Position numbers and translations under genes: made by a program. This document shows, one piece after another, positions 7,735 to 16,410 of a stretch of DNA of 64,000 nt. The stretch comes from an uncultured Bacillota bacterium. GTDB lineage: Bacteria > Bacillota > Clostridia > Peptostreptococcales > Anaerovoracaceae. How positions within the stretch are numbered: position 1 is the stretch's first letter; the number at the start of each line of letters is the position of its first letter. The notes beneath the pieces are model-generated. The model searched no databases. It had not been told where the DNA came from and saw only the letters and a list, made by a program, of their open reading frames with translations. The stretch is from the NCBI GenBank assembly GCA_927441425.1, contig CAKMKG010000013.1, positions 1 through 64,000 of the forward strand, given 5' to 3'.

Positions 7735-8394
7735 ATGGGTGTTAGTATTTTTCAGGTTGCAGGGCCGATTATGATCGGTCCCTCCAGTTCCCATACGGCG
7801 GGAGCCGCAAGACTGGGGAGAATTGCGGCGAAGCTTGCAGATGATTTTGATTTTGTATCCTTCGGCCTTCATGGTTCTTTTGCAAAAACCGGTAAAGGCC
7901 ACGGAACCGACAAAGCCTTGCTGGCGGGGGTAATGGGAATACGGGAGGATGACGAGGCAATCTCCAACGCATATGCCATCGCAGATGCAGCGAAAATCGG
8001 TTATGAATTCCACGATGTGGATCTTCCGGGCGCGCATGAGAACTCAGTACGGATTGCATTCTACAAGAATGATGGGCTCCTGTGCCTAGTGGACGGATCT
8101 TCACTGGGCGGGGGAGAAGTGCGCATCAGCAGAATCGACGGTTACGAGGTGGAGCTATCGGGAAATCTGCCAACCATATTTGTAAGGCAACAGGATAAGC
8201 GTGGTGTAATCAGCCATATTACAACGGTGCTCGCGGATGGCGGTATCAATATCGCCACCATGAAGGTCAGCAGAAAAAACAGGAGTGAAGAGGCGACCTG
8301 CGTGATCGAGGTGGATGATGTGATCGAGGAAGAGATATTAAACAAAATGGAAAATAACCCTAATATTTATGCGGTTAAATTTATTAAACTGTAG
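7735..8394 (+). CDS. sdaAB: L-serine ammonia-lyase, beta subunit
   Basis: A 219-residue subunit of the iron-sulfur L-serine dehydratase that converts L-serine to pyruvate and ammonia. The family start MGVSIFQVAGPIMIGPSSSH with the conserved GPSSSHTAGAARLG is intact, and the C-terminal 75 residues (from about 145, KRGVISHITTVLADGGINIA) are an ACT domain. ATG 7735 is chosen on this homology, with AAGGG about 7 nt upstream; the earlier in-frame start gives a non-family extension. The alpha subunit gene follows 22 nt downstream. It likely supplies pyruvate from serine in an amino acid fermenter. Confidence 0.93.
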   Translation: MGVSIFQVAGPIMIGPSSSHTAGAARLGRIAAKLADDFDFVSFGLHGSFAKTGKGHGTDKALLAGVMGIREDDEAISNAYAIADAAKIGYEFHDVDLPGAHENSVRIAFYKNDGLLCLVDGSSLGGGEVRISRIDGYEVELSGNLPTIFVRQQDKRGVISHITTVLADGGINIATMKVSRKNRSEEATCVIEVDDVIEEEILNKMENNPNIYAVKFIKL

Positions 8395-8416
8395 ATGGCG
8401 ATTGGAGGTATTAACG

Positions 8417-9289
8417 ATGTACCATAGCTGCAGGCAATTGCTGGAAATGGCGGAAACGCGGAACGTGCCGATCCACGAAATCGTAATAGAAAATGAAATG
8501 AAGCATAGTGATATGAGCAGAGCAGAAGTGATGGAACATATGAAGGAACGATATGGGATCATGTTTGCATCGGCCGAAAAGGCACTGGACCAGCCGTTGC
8601 CTACAGAAGGCAGCCTGATTACCGGAATCGCCTCAAATCAATATCGACATTCCCAATCGGGTGCTACGCTGTGCGGCCGATTTATCAATACTGTGATGGC
8701 TAGGGCGTTATCCTGCAGTGAGGTGAACGCATCTATGGGGAAAATCTGCGCGATGCCAACGGCGGGCTCCTGCGGAATTGTTCCGGCAGTACTAATCTCG
8801 GTAGGCGAGAAATATGAGAAAACGCAAGAGGATGTGATCAACGCACTGATTACGGCAACCGGCCTTGGCGCTGTCGTTGTGGAGAATGCCACAGTTGCAG
8901 GTTCGGAGGGAGGATGTCAGGCAGAATGCGGCGTGGCCGCGGGCATGGCAGCGGCGGGGGCTGTCGAGCTTTCGGGTGGAACACCGGCTATGTCGATGGA
9001 GGCATTCTCATTGGCGCTAATCAATATAATGGGTCTTGTCTGCGATCCTGTTGCCGGTCTCGTGCAGATACCGTGCGCGCAAAGGAACGCATCCCAGGCA
9101 GTCAATGCGCTGCTCAGTGCCGACCTGGCATTGGGAGGGTCAAAATTTCCGATTCCGACAGATGAGGTGATCGATGCCATGTACAAAGTGGGCAAGCTTT
9201 TGCCGGTTCAGCTTAGGGAAACAGCCATGGGGGGGATTGCCGCCACGGAAACAGCAAAGAGAATTACGGATAAGATCTTTGGACATTGA
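8417..9289 (+). CDS. sdaAA: L-serine ammonia-lyase, alpha subunit
   Basis: A 290-residue catalytic subunit. Family blocks are clear: MPTAGSCGIVPA near residue 115, EGGCQAECGVAAGMAAAG near 165, and CDPVAGLVQIPCAQRNA near 210; these hold the Cys residues expected to bind the 4Fe-4S cluster. Together with the beta subunit it deaminates L-serine to pyruvate; the cluster makes it oxygen sensitive, fitting an anaerobe. ATG 8417 has GGAGG 8 nt upstream. It completes a two-gene operon. Confidence 0.94.
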   Translation: MYHSCRQLLEMAETRNVPIHEIVIENEMKHSDMSRAEVMEHMKERYGIMFASAEKALDQPLPTEGSLITGIASNQYRHSQSGATLCGRFINTVMARALSCSEVNASMGKICAMPTAGSCGIVPAVLISVGEKYEKTQEDVINALITATGLGAVVVENATVAGSEGGCQAECGVAAGMAAAGAVELSGGTPAMSMEAFSLALINIMGLVCDPVAGLVQIPCAQRNASQAVNALLSADLALGGSKFPIPTDEVIDAMYKVGKLLPVQLRETAMGGIAATETAKRITDKIFGH

Positions 9290-9454
9290 AATCAGTATTT
9301 AATAGTTAAATGGATATTTAACATGATCAGCCTATTAAATCATAAAATGTGGGCATAATTAAAATGCCATCAGCAAATATTTGTGTTAAAATAGAAAAAC
9401 AAGGTATCATTAGACATAATGAAACAGATTCCAAGATACAAGGAGGATGGGTTA

Positions 9455-9943
9455 ATGAAAATATTAGTACCGGTGGATGGTTCCTTTGCTTCCTTCAATG
9501 CGGCAAAAAAGTCCATAGAGGTTGCAAAAACCTATGGGGCGGTCTTAAAGCTAATTACAGTAATAGATTTGGACAGCATATCAAGACATCACAGAAGTGA
9601 GAGGCTTTGGCGTCAGGTGGACGGCTCGATCATAGCTGGCAGATCTAGGACGGTGAAGAATGAAGAGCTGACAGGTGAAATGAGAGAAAACGCCTGGGGT
9701 TTGCTGAACTCATTGGATGAGGAATTGGATTTTGAAGGCATTACGGTAGAAAAAGATGTATTGTTAGGCGAACCGTATCATGTTATTTTGGATACAGCCA
9801 GAGAAGAAAAGATGGATTTGATCGTAATGGGCAATAGAGGGTTTTCTAAGATCAAGCGCTTTTTCGTTGGATCTGTGACCCAAAGAGTCATTTCCGAAGC
9901 AACCTGCCCGGTACTGGTGATTCATACCGACTCGGACGGTTGA
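9455..9943 (+). CDS. Universal stress protein
   Basis: A 162-residue UspA-fold protein. The N-terminus MKILVPVDGSFASFNAAKKS and the C-terminal ATP-binding signature GNRGFSKIKRFFVGSVTQRVI followed by CPVLVIH fit the ATP-binding Usp subclass (G-2x-G-9x-G-S/T). It is a cytoplasmic stress-responsive protein. The start at ATG 9455 follows AAGGAGG. It stands alone between the serine dehydratase genes and a terminator. A TTAA-rich stretch upstream (9306-9338) is not in 11-bp phase. Confidence 0.9.
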   Translation: MKILVPVDGSFASFNAAKKSIEVAKTYGAVLKLITVIDLDSISRHHRSERLWRQVDGSIIAGRSRTVKNEELTGEMRENAWGLLNSLDEELDFEGITVEKDVLLGEPYHVILDTAREEKMDLIVMGNRGFSKIKRFFVGSVTQRVISEATCPVLVIHTDSDG

Positions 9944-9964
9944 TAACAGCTGGATCATAAGAAG

Positions 9965-10003
9965 GCACTGCGGAGTAAAACAAACGAAAGCAGTGCTTTT
10001 ATT
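9965..10003 (+). terminator. Intrinsic terminator after the Usp gene
   Basis: GCACTGC / GCAGTGC (9965-9971 with 9990-9996) followed by TTTTATT. Confidence 0.8.
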
Positions 10004-10025
10004 ATAAAGAAAAACGAAAAAACAC

Positions 10026-10053
10026 TTGACAAAAAATTAACAATAGATATACT
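10026..10053 (+). promoter_or_regulatory. Sigma-A-type promoter of the PEPCK-like gene
   Basis: TTGACA at 10026-10031, 16-bp spacer, TATACT at 10048-10053, 59 nt before the start codon. Confidence 0.75.
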
Positions 10054-10112
10054 TAATATAATATAAATTTACCCATAATAAAACTAACAATAAACCAAAT
10101 TAGGAGGCAAAG

Positions 10113-13100
10113 ATGTCAATTAGAAAAAAATTAGGGATCGACTTTGGTAATATCGATCCGATCACAACCCGGGAAGACAGGATTCAGTATATTAACTTTA
10201 AGTTGGCATCCCTCGGTTTGCCAATTTATCGTTCTGATGCGAACAATGAAACAAATACGTATTTCATTGATTTAGTTGAGGACATTATCAAAGATTACAA
10301 AGAGAAGAAAAGAATGGTCAATGTGAATGAAGTCGGAATTTTTAAGCGGATCAACCATTTTTTCGAGAATTATTTTCATGACAGCCCCAATCCGCTAAGG
10401 GCGGTAGATGATACTTTCACCCTGGATCATTACGGACTGGCAAGAGAAATGTCCCTCCCGCCTGATTCCAATACCTTCACCAATGAATACATTGACAGCT
10501 ATCGCATCAAGCAGGGTGTGCTGCACAATCCGAGAAATGACAGGCGCACCACGGAAGGATCTTTCCATATCGTAGAGGGAGGCCTTGCAGTTCCCTACGA
10601 TAAAAAGGCCGTACCGAAGCAAGCGTTTATCAAGCTCTATGAAGCGGCAGTTAATCCTCCCGAGGATTTGAAACGGCTTCCCTTTACCATTAATCAGGTC
10701 GAAGCCGCCAAGACCTTCGTATCTTTAATGATCAAGCCCCTCATCTCGCCGAAGATTTCAGGGGTACTGGAAGAAAAGAGGATGGAAATTCTTTTTGTGG
10801 CACCGGGAAGCCTGATCTCAAACCTTGACTTTATTGAATCCGTATTCGGAAATATGGGTGATCCAAGCTTTCACAGCAATGACGCGGGCATGGATGTAGA
10901 CCATTGGTCCGGACACACCGGCTATATATTGCTTGCTCCCCATCTGACGAAACTCAAGAAAAAGGAGCTGGGCCTTCCGCATTTTGATGATGCAACAGAA
11001 AGACAACGACGAGATGGCATGTGTTATCAGGAGGAGAGCGAATTATATAATGGAGGCAATGCCTTTAAGCTAACCTGCCGTGATAAGAGCGGTGTTGCAG
11101 TGACCCTCATCGCCGATAATTATTTTGGCTATTCGAAAAAAGAGATTAAAACGCAGATCAGTTTTGCGGCAAATCTCTTTGGCAATGCTGAGGAAGAGCA
11201 CGCCGGCGGTACGATTGCTTACCCCCAGAGGAATCTTGGCATCCACTACAACGCGAAAGAAGACAACAGTTTGGAGGGGTATTGCTTTGACGAAGTCGTC
11301 GAGAAGTTTGGCGGAATCATGGACCTTCAGGAGGAGCATTACGGCATCGACAAGCAAAATAAACAGATCCTTTATCTGCCTGAAAATATAAAGATCGATT
11401 TATATAAAAATGAAATAACATGGGACTACAAGGACCACATTCATCGGCTGAAGCTGCTGCCTGACTATTTTTATGTCCTTCCCAATGGAGAAAAAATCTA
11501 CATTGAGAAGCATCCGGAAGCTCCTGTTTGGAAGCTGGTCAGCACGGAAGCCAGAGGAACCTTCTGCCACAAACCTTGCACTGTTTCCGGCGGTGGTAAA
11601 TCTGAGATTTCTAAGTCCATCAGTAATTCCATCATCTATGGAACATATTATGTGAATGATCTGGAAAAGGATTTGGACCATGTAGAACACATTCTCAACT
11701 ACGATTATAAACACCGCTGGAAAGATGATCCGGATAGGGTTCGACCTGCAAGACCGATCCTATCCATCGACAGAACCCTGGGTTCGGTCATCAAGCTTTT
11801 AACGCCATCTCCGGTCTATACGGATGAGTTTAATGCTTACATTGAAGCGATCCCAAATCATGTAAAGGCATTGGTATTCATGGTAAAAAGATTTTATCGA
11901 AATTCATGGGGAGATGACTGGAGAAAGCATTTTAGTGTCGATATCATCAATGGCAAGCCGGGAAACGAGTTGAAATTTGAAAATAGACGAATCCGCCCGA
12001 GCTATTTGCGTGTTGGTTTTAGTGATGATAAGGCTTGGAGGATCTTTAAGCTGCGTATGGATTTTATGCCAAGCGAGAAGATTCAAATGGAAGACGATAT
12101 CACGGCATCCGTTCTGGTCCCTGCGGATCAACTGCCATATCTGAATCCGGAGTACAAAAACGGTAGCTATAAATTCGCAGCAAACTGTGAATACAGATTC
12201 TTTCAGAGACCGGATGACGCGGTCCACAAGGGATATGACCTGCAGGCCGAAAAGGACTTGTCCAGCAACAACCTCTTTGCCACGAATTACCAACCCCTTA
12301 CGAAGAATGATGTGGAGGATCTCAAAAACGATGTAATGGGCTACATTGCCTATACGGAGCCCGTGAAAAATCATATAGAAACATTTTTAAAGTGTGAAGA
12401 GGAATACTGCGTCATTTCCTCTGAAACGAGAATCGTAGATGGAGCACGCAGTAAAAACCCAAGATATCTGGAGCATCGAGCAGACTTCAAGAATCCACAG
12501 AAGACCTATCTGGCAGAGGTGAGTGAGCGTTTTTCAAGGAAGATTCCGATGGATCATGCGGTTCTCATGCCGGTTAATGCCATATTGCCGGGACGCAGAA
12601 ACAATCCTCCGGGAGAAGAGGGCGGCAAAAAAATCCTACCGTTGAGCGTCTATAACCCCATTCATTATCAGGAGCTGCCGGAGCTGTTTATGGATTTTAT
12701 CAGCAGTCTGACAGGGAAATCACCTTCTACCACTGGCGCAGGTTCGGAGGGAGCGCTCACAAAGGGACCTTTTAATATGCTTTTGCCTGTTTACGATCTG
12801 AACAATGCACTGCTGTCTTATGTGTTGGGAGATTATAATGTCTTTACGACTCCGGCCGGACATATCGGACCGAATGTAAGAGTGGATCACGATATTTCCA
12901 TGCTGGTGCCGGAAATCTGGTCAAGGCTGAGAGAGACAGAGCGCAATCCGATCAAGCTGATCCAGGAAGGTTCCTTTGAAAAGCTGGAAGATTTTGATCA
13001 TAACGGAGTGAGGATTCCCGCAAGCAGACTCGGCTATCGTATGACGAATGTATTTTGCTATAAGTATTTAGGGAAAATTTTTGATGAACCGCAGACCATC

Positions 13101-13580
13101 TTCGACGAGGAAATCCTGATGCCTGAGAAGCAGAGTCTCGAAGCCTTCGCTGATGGAGTCCTCAACATAGCAAACGGTCATAAGAAAGCCGCGATGAATT
13201 ACTTCCAGGACGGAAGCATAGAGGAGGCCATCCCACCGATCAAAGCGTTATTGAACATTATGGTAAATGGTGAATATCAAGGTCATTCCCTTGAATCGAC
13301 TGAAATTCGTGATCTCTTTAAAAAAGAGACCATCCTTTCCAGTGACTGGTATGCCATGAGACTCAAGAATAAACAGCGCATTGACATTGCACTCATGCAG
13401 AAAAAGATCGAGAATCTTGAGGCCTTCATCGCAAATCCGATCAATGAATCAGTAATAAAAGAATTTGAATACGAGGAAAGACTTCAGTCGGCGAGAGAAA
13501 GCCTCATAAAGTATCAGTCTGATTCTTATTTGGCATCGCTGAAGGGTACCATTGGGGCAGCAGCGGTCACATTAGAATAG
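10113..13580 (+). CDS. Very large protein resembling PPi-type phosphoenolpyruvate carboxykinase
   Basis: A 1155-residue cytoplasmic protein with no signal peptide or membrane segment. Its size, the block YFGYSKKEIKTQISFAANLF followed by EEEHAGGTIAYP (about 345-380), and the P-loop-like block TVSGGGKSEISKS (about 490) match what I recall of the roughly 130-kDa pyrophosphate-dependent PEPCKs described from Entamoeba and Propionibacterium, which interconvert oxaloacetate plus PPi with PEP, CO2 and phosphate. That identification rests on memory and size, not on an alignment. AGGAGG lies 5 nt before ATG 10113; the gene has its own promoter and terminator and is monocistronic. It would link PEP, oxaloacetate and PPi in an anaerobe. 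Confidence 0.68.
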   Translation: MSIRKKLGIDFGNIDPITTREDRIQYINFKLASLGLPIYRSDANNETNTYFIDLVEDIIKDYKEKKRMVNVNEVGIFKRINHFFENYFHDSPNPLRAVDDTFTLDHYGLAREMSLPPDSNTFTNEYIDSYRIKQGVLHNPRNDRRTTEGSFHIVEGGLAVPYDKKAVPKQAFIKLYEAAVNPPEDLKRLPFTINQVEAAKTFVSLMIKPLISPKISGVLEEKRMEILFVAPGSLISNLDFIESVFGNMGDPSFHSNDAGMDVDHWSGHTGYILLAPHLTKLKKKELGLPHFDDATERQRRDGMCYQEESELYNGGNAFKLTCRDKSGVAVTLIADNYFGYSKKEIKTQISFAANLFGNAEEEHAGGTIAYPQRNLGIHYNAKEDNSLEGYCFDEVVEKFGGIMDLQEEHYGIDKQNKQILYLPENIKIDLYKNEITWDYKDHIHRLKLLPDYFYVLPNGEKIYIEKHPEAPVWKLVSTEARGTFCHKPCTVSGGGKSEISKSISNSIIYGTYYVNDLEKDLDHVEHILNYDYKHRWKDDPDRVRPARPILSIDRTLGSVIKLLTPSPVYTDEFNAYIEAIPNHVKALVFMVKRFYRNSWGDDWRKHFSVDIINGKPGNELKFENRRIRPSYLRVGFSDDKAWRIFKLRMDFMPSEKIQMEDDITASVLVPADQLPYLNPEYKNGSYKFAANCEYRFFQRPDDAVHKGYDLQAEKDLSSNNLFATNYQPLTKNDVEDLKNDVMGYIAYTEPVKNHIETFLKCEEEYCVISSETRIVDGARSKNPRYLEHRADFKNPQKTYLAEVSERFSRKIPMDHAVLMPVNAILPGRRNNPPGEEGGKKILPLSVYNPIHYQELPELFMDFISSLTGKSPSTTGAGSEGALTKGPFNMLLPVYDLNNALLSYVLGDYNVFTTPAGHIGPNVRVDHDISMLVPEIWSRLRETERNPIKLIQEGSFEKLEDFDHNGVRIPASRLGYRMTNVFCYKYLGKIFDEPQTIFDEEILMPEKQSLEAFADGVLNIANGHKKAAMNYFQDGSIEEAIPPIKALLNIMVNGEYQGHSLESTEIRDLFKKETILSSDWYAMRLKNKQRIDIALMQKKIENLEAFIANPINESVIKEFEYEERLQSARESLIKYQSDSYLASLKGTIGAAAVTLE

Positions 13581-13621
13581 GGATTGATAAAAGAAAAACC
13601 AAAAATTGTAACGAAATAGAA

Positions 13622-13660
13622 CCCTCCTTGGCAGAATTGTTTTGCCAAGGAGGGTTTTTA
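13622..13660 (+). terminator. Terminator of the PEPCK-like gene
   Basis: CCCTCCTTGGCA / TGCCAAGGAGGG (13622-13633 with 13643-13654) followed by TTTTTA. Confidence 0.92.
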
Positions 13661-13713
13661 ATCTAAAAAAGGCCTGGAAGGTATCTTGGAATGAGATACC
13701 TTCCAGGCCTTTT
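13661..13713 (-). terminator. Terminator of the TrpB-like gene
   Basis: A 20-bp arm pair (13667-13686 with 13694-13713; AAAAGGCCTGGAAGG pairs with CCTTCCAGGCCTTTT) with a 7-nt loop; the A run on the left is a T tract on the minus strand. Confidence 0.9.
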
Positions 13714-13725
13714 GGCTTATTTTAT

Positions 13726-15105
13726 TTATTCCTGGATCCCAGGGATCGTTGGTAGTGTTGAAAGGGATTTCTCCAGCTCCTGATCGGATGGGATATGGTC
13801 TGTCATGGTGCCTTCCATATAGGAGGTGTACGCAGTCATATCAAAATATCCGGTACCGGTGAGACCAAACAGAATCGTCTTTGCTTCGCCGGTTTCTTTG
13901 CATTTTAATGCTTCGTCGATGGCAGTTCGGATTGCATGGGCGGATTCCGGTGCAGGCAGTATGGTTTCCAGCTTTGCAAACTGGACTGCGGCTTCAAATA
14001 CCCTTGTCTGTTCAACAGCCACAGCTTCCATATATCCGTCGTGATACAGCTTGGATAAGATCGGAGACATTCCGTGATACCTTAGACCGCCTGCATGGTT
14101 TGCGGATGGTTTGAAATCACAGCCCAAGGTATACATCTTGGCCATCGGTGTGATTCTTCCTACATCACAGAAATCATAGGCATATTTGCCCCGGGTGAAG
14201 GATGGGCAGGATGCCGGTTCAACCGCTACGATCCTTGGATTTGCTTTCCCTGTGAGTTTATCCTGCATGAATGGAGCGATCAGGCCACCCAGGTTGGAGC
14301 CGCCGCCGGCGCAGCCAATGATCACATCGGGATATTCTCCCAGGAGCTCCATGGCTGCCTTTGATTCCAGACCAATAATGGACTGATGCAGGAGAACTTG
14401 ATTCAGTACTGAGCCGAGAACATACCTGTAATTTGGCGATGTCACAGCCAGCTCGATGGCTTCGGAAATTGCGCAGCCGAGACTTCCACCGGAGGTAGGA
14501 TCATTCTTCAATATTTCACGGCCCACATTGGTGGTGTCGCTTGGGCTTGGGATAACTTTGCCGCCGAAGGTTTCCATGACCGCTTTTCGGAACGGCTTCT
14601 GCTCATAGGATACCTTTACCATAAAGATTGTCAGCGGAAGTCCGAAGTAGGAACAGGCTTCGGAAAGGGCGGTACCCCATTGGCCTGCACCTGTTTCTGT
14701 GGTCAGACCAGCCAGGCCTTGTTCCTTTGCATAGTAAGCCTGTGCGATGGCAGAATTCAGCTTATGACTTCCGGAAGTATTGTTGCCTTCAAACTTGAAA
14801 TAGATTTTCGCCGGTGTATCCAGCGCTTTTTCCAGATTATAGGCACGAACCAGTGGGGATGGGCGATAGATTTTGTACATCTCCAGAATTTCCTCTGGGA
14901 TGTCGATATAACGGGTCGTGGAATCCATTTCCTGCTGCGCAAGCTTTTCGCAGAAAACAGGATATAAATCTTCAACCGCGGCAGGCTTCATCGTGCCCGG
15001 ATTGATGATAGGATCAGGCTGTTCCTTCATATCGGCTCTCAGGTTATACCATTGCTGTGGCATCTGCTCCTCGGTTAAATATAGTCTGTGCGGAATTTTA
15101 CTCAT
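13726..15105 (-). CDS. TrpB-like pyridoxal-phosphate enzyme (TrpB2 type)
   Basis: A 459-residue PLP enzyme of the long tryptophan synthase beta form (TrpB2), longer than the about 395 residues of standard TrpB. Residues near 125 (NTSGSHKLNSA) hold the PLP lysine; AGGGSNLGG near 275 binds the phosphate. It joins indole and serine, or phosphoserine in some relatives, to make tryptophan. No trpA lies next to it, as is usual for TrpB2, which is thought to salvage indole. ATG 15105 follows AAAGGAGAAAAG; upstream frame continuation runs through the T-box leader and is not coding. Regulation by a tryptophan T-box strongly supports a tryptophan role. Confidence 0.9.
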   Translation of the reverse strand: MSKIPHRLYLTEEQMPQQWYNLRADMKEQPDPIINPGTMKPAAVEDLYPVFCEKLAQQEMDSTTRYIDIPEEILEMYKIYRPSPLVRAYNLEKALDTPAKIYFKFEGNNTSGSHKLNSAIAQAYYAKEQGLAGLTTETGAGQWGTALSEACSYFGLPLTIFMVKVSYEQKPFRKAVMETFGGKVIPSPSDTTNVGREILKNDPTSGGSLGCAISEAIELAVTSPNYRYVLGSVLNQVLLHQSIIGLESKAAMELLGEYPDVIIGCAGGGSNLGGLIAPFMQDKLTGKANPRIVAVEPASCPSFTRGKYAYDFCDVGRITPMAKMYTLGCDFKPSANHAGGLRYHGMSPILSKLYHDGYMEAVAVEQTRVFEAAVQFAKLETILPAPESAHAIRTAIDEALKCKETGEAKTILFGLTGTGYFDMTAYTSYMEGTMTDHIPSDQELEKSLSTLPTIPGIQE

Positions 15106-15171
15106 TGTCTTTTCTCCTTTCATTTCCCAGCTCGCCCATTTGTAAACGAACTGACGGCGAACTTTTAAATA

Positions 15172-15461
15172 ATAAAAAAAGCTCTTGTTCCAGATATTCT
15201 CTGGGACAAAAGCTAAACTTCTGCGGTACCACCCTGATTGGCGCAAGCGCCCACTCGTTCCATGTACTTCATACATGCTCCCTTGATAACGGGTGGAGAT
15301 CCCGTCAGGCACTACTAGCAACTGCTTCGCAATTGGTTTCGTCCTGCCCTCATAAGTCCATTCGGCCAGCTTCCTTTACCGCTTTTCCACCATCAGCGGC
15401 TCTCTGTAAAGGGAAGGTCTATGCTTACTCTTCTCAATCAACGGTTTTACGTTATTCTTGT
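15172..15461 (-). promoter_or_regulatory. Tryptophan-specific T-box riboswitch
   Basis: On the minus strand the leader carries the T-box core AGGGTGGTACCGCAG (15235-15221), followed by a terminator stem AGCTTTTGTCCC / GGAACAAGAGCT (15214-15203 with 15191-15180) and a T run. In the Stem I region the sequence GAATGGAC (around 15363-15356) has the form GAA-codon-AC of specifier loops; the codon is TGG at 15360-15358, tryptophan. Uncharged tRNA-Trp would stabilise the antiterminator and turn on the TrpB-like gene. Confidence 0.9.
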
Positions 15462-15468
15462 TTTTTGT

Positions 15469-15497
15469 AGTATATGCTGAATAAAAATTAATGTCAA
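15469..15497 (-). promoter_or_regulatory. Sigma-A promoter of the T-box leader
   Basis: On the minus strand: TTGACA (15497-15492), 17-bp spacer, TATACT (15474-15469); start predicted near 15462, at the 5' edge of the T-box. Confidence 0.88.
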
Positions 15498-15723
15498 GAA
15501 AAATTTTTCGGATTCTTCTGAATCCCCGTCTTCTCTCGCGGCAGCAATTGAAACAGTATGCTGGAAATAGTATAATATATGGAATTAATGAATTCGTAAG
15601 AAAGCAGAACGGCTTTTGTTAAGATTATTCAGGTATCCTCATAAATGAGGCGGAAACGCTGCGGCCGCATTGAAACCCTCGAAAGGAAAGGAGGATGCCA
15701 TTTTATTGAATGGAGAAGTGAAA

Positions 15724-16410
15724 ATGAATGTTCTAATTTGTGATGATGACAAGGAAATCGTTGGGGCCATTGAAGTGTATTTACGGAACGAAGGTTACAA
15801 TATCTTGAAAGCATATGATGGGATGGAAGCCCTTGATATTGTTCGCAGAGAAGACGTTCATCTGATCCTGATGGACATCATGATGCCGCGACTTGATGGA
15901 ATGAGAACGACCATGAAGATCAGGGAGGAAAAGAATATTCCGATCATTATGCTTTCGGCAAAGTCGGAGGATTACGACAAGATTACAGGGCTGAATGTGG
16001 GGGCGGACGATTATATCACAAAGCCTTTTAATCCGCTGGAATTGATCGCGAGGGTAAAATCACAGCTTAGGCGGTACGTGAATCTGGGAAGTCTGGAGAA
16101 AAAAACGGGGATTTTTAAATCAGGGGGATTAATGGTAGATGACGAGGCAAAAACTGTCACAGTAGACGGGGAGCAAGTGCCGGTCACTCCAATCGAGTAC
16201 GGAATAATCAAACTATTGACAGAACATGCCGGCAAGGTGTTTTCCATGGATAGAATTTATGAAGCGGTGTGGAATGAACCATCCTTCAGTCCGGAAAACA
16301 CGGTGGCGGTGCACATTAGGAGAATTCGGGAAAAGATAGAGATTAACCCGAAGGATCCAAGATATTTGAAGGTGGTGTGGGGGATTGGATATAAAATTGA
16401 AAAGATTTAA
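15724..16410 (+). CDS. OmpR-family response regulator
   Basis: A 228-residue regulator: receiver domain 1-115 with the acidic pocket CDDD near residue 6-9, phosphoacceptor Asp in LILMDIMMPRLDGM near 52, the Thr/Ser and Lys positions (LSAKS near 80, KPF near 101), and a C-terminal winged helix (about 130-225, GKVFSMDRIYEAVWN and AVHIRRIREKI). ATG 15724 is chosen because GGAGAAG is upstream and MNVLICDDD is the family start. It overlaps the kinase gene by 14-26 nt. Targets are unknown; the size and layout of the system resemble envelope-stress or antimicrobial-peptide sensors of Firmicutes. Confidence 0.93.
   Translation: MNVLICDDDKEIVGAIEVYLRNEGYNILKAYDGMEALDIVRREDVHLILMDIMMPRLDGMRTTMKIREEKNIPIIMLSAKSEDYDKITGLNVGADDYITKPFNPLELIARVKSQLRRYVNLGSLEKKTGIFKSGGLMVDDEAKTVTVDGEQVPVTPIEYGIIKLLTEHAGKVFSMDRIYEAVWNEPSFSPENTVAVHIRRIREKIEINPKDPRYLKVVWGIGYKIEKI

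Noticed and set aside
9306..9338. TTAA motifs upstream of the universal stress gene
   Set aside because: Cores at 9306, 9318 and 9335 are 12 and 17 bp apart, not in 11-bp phase, and no -10 lies 15 bp after the last. Not counted as a Pho-box promoter.
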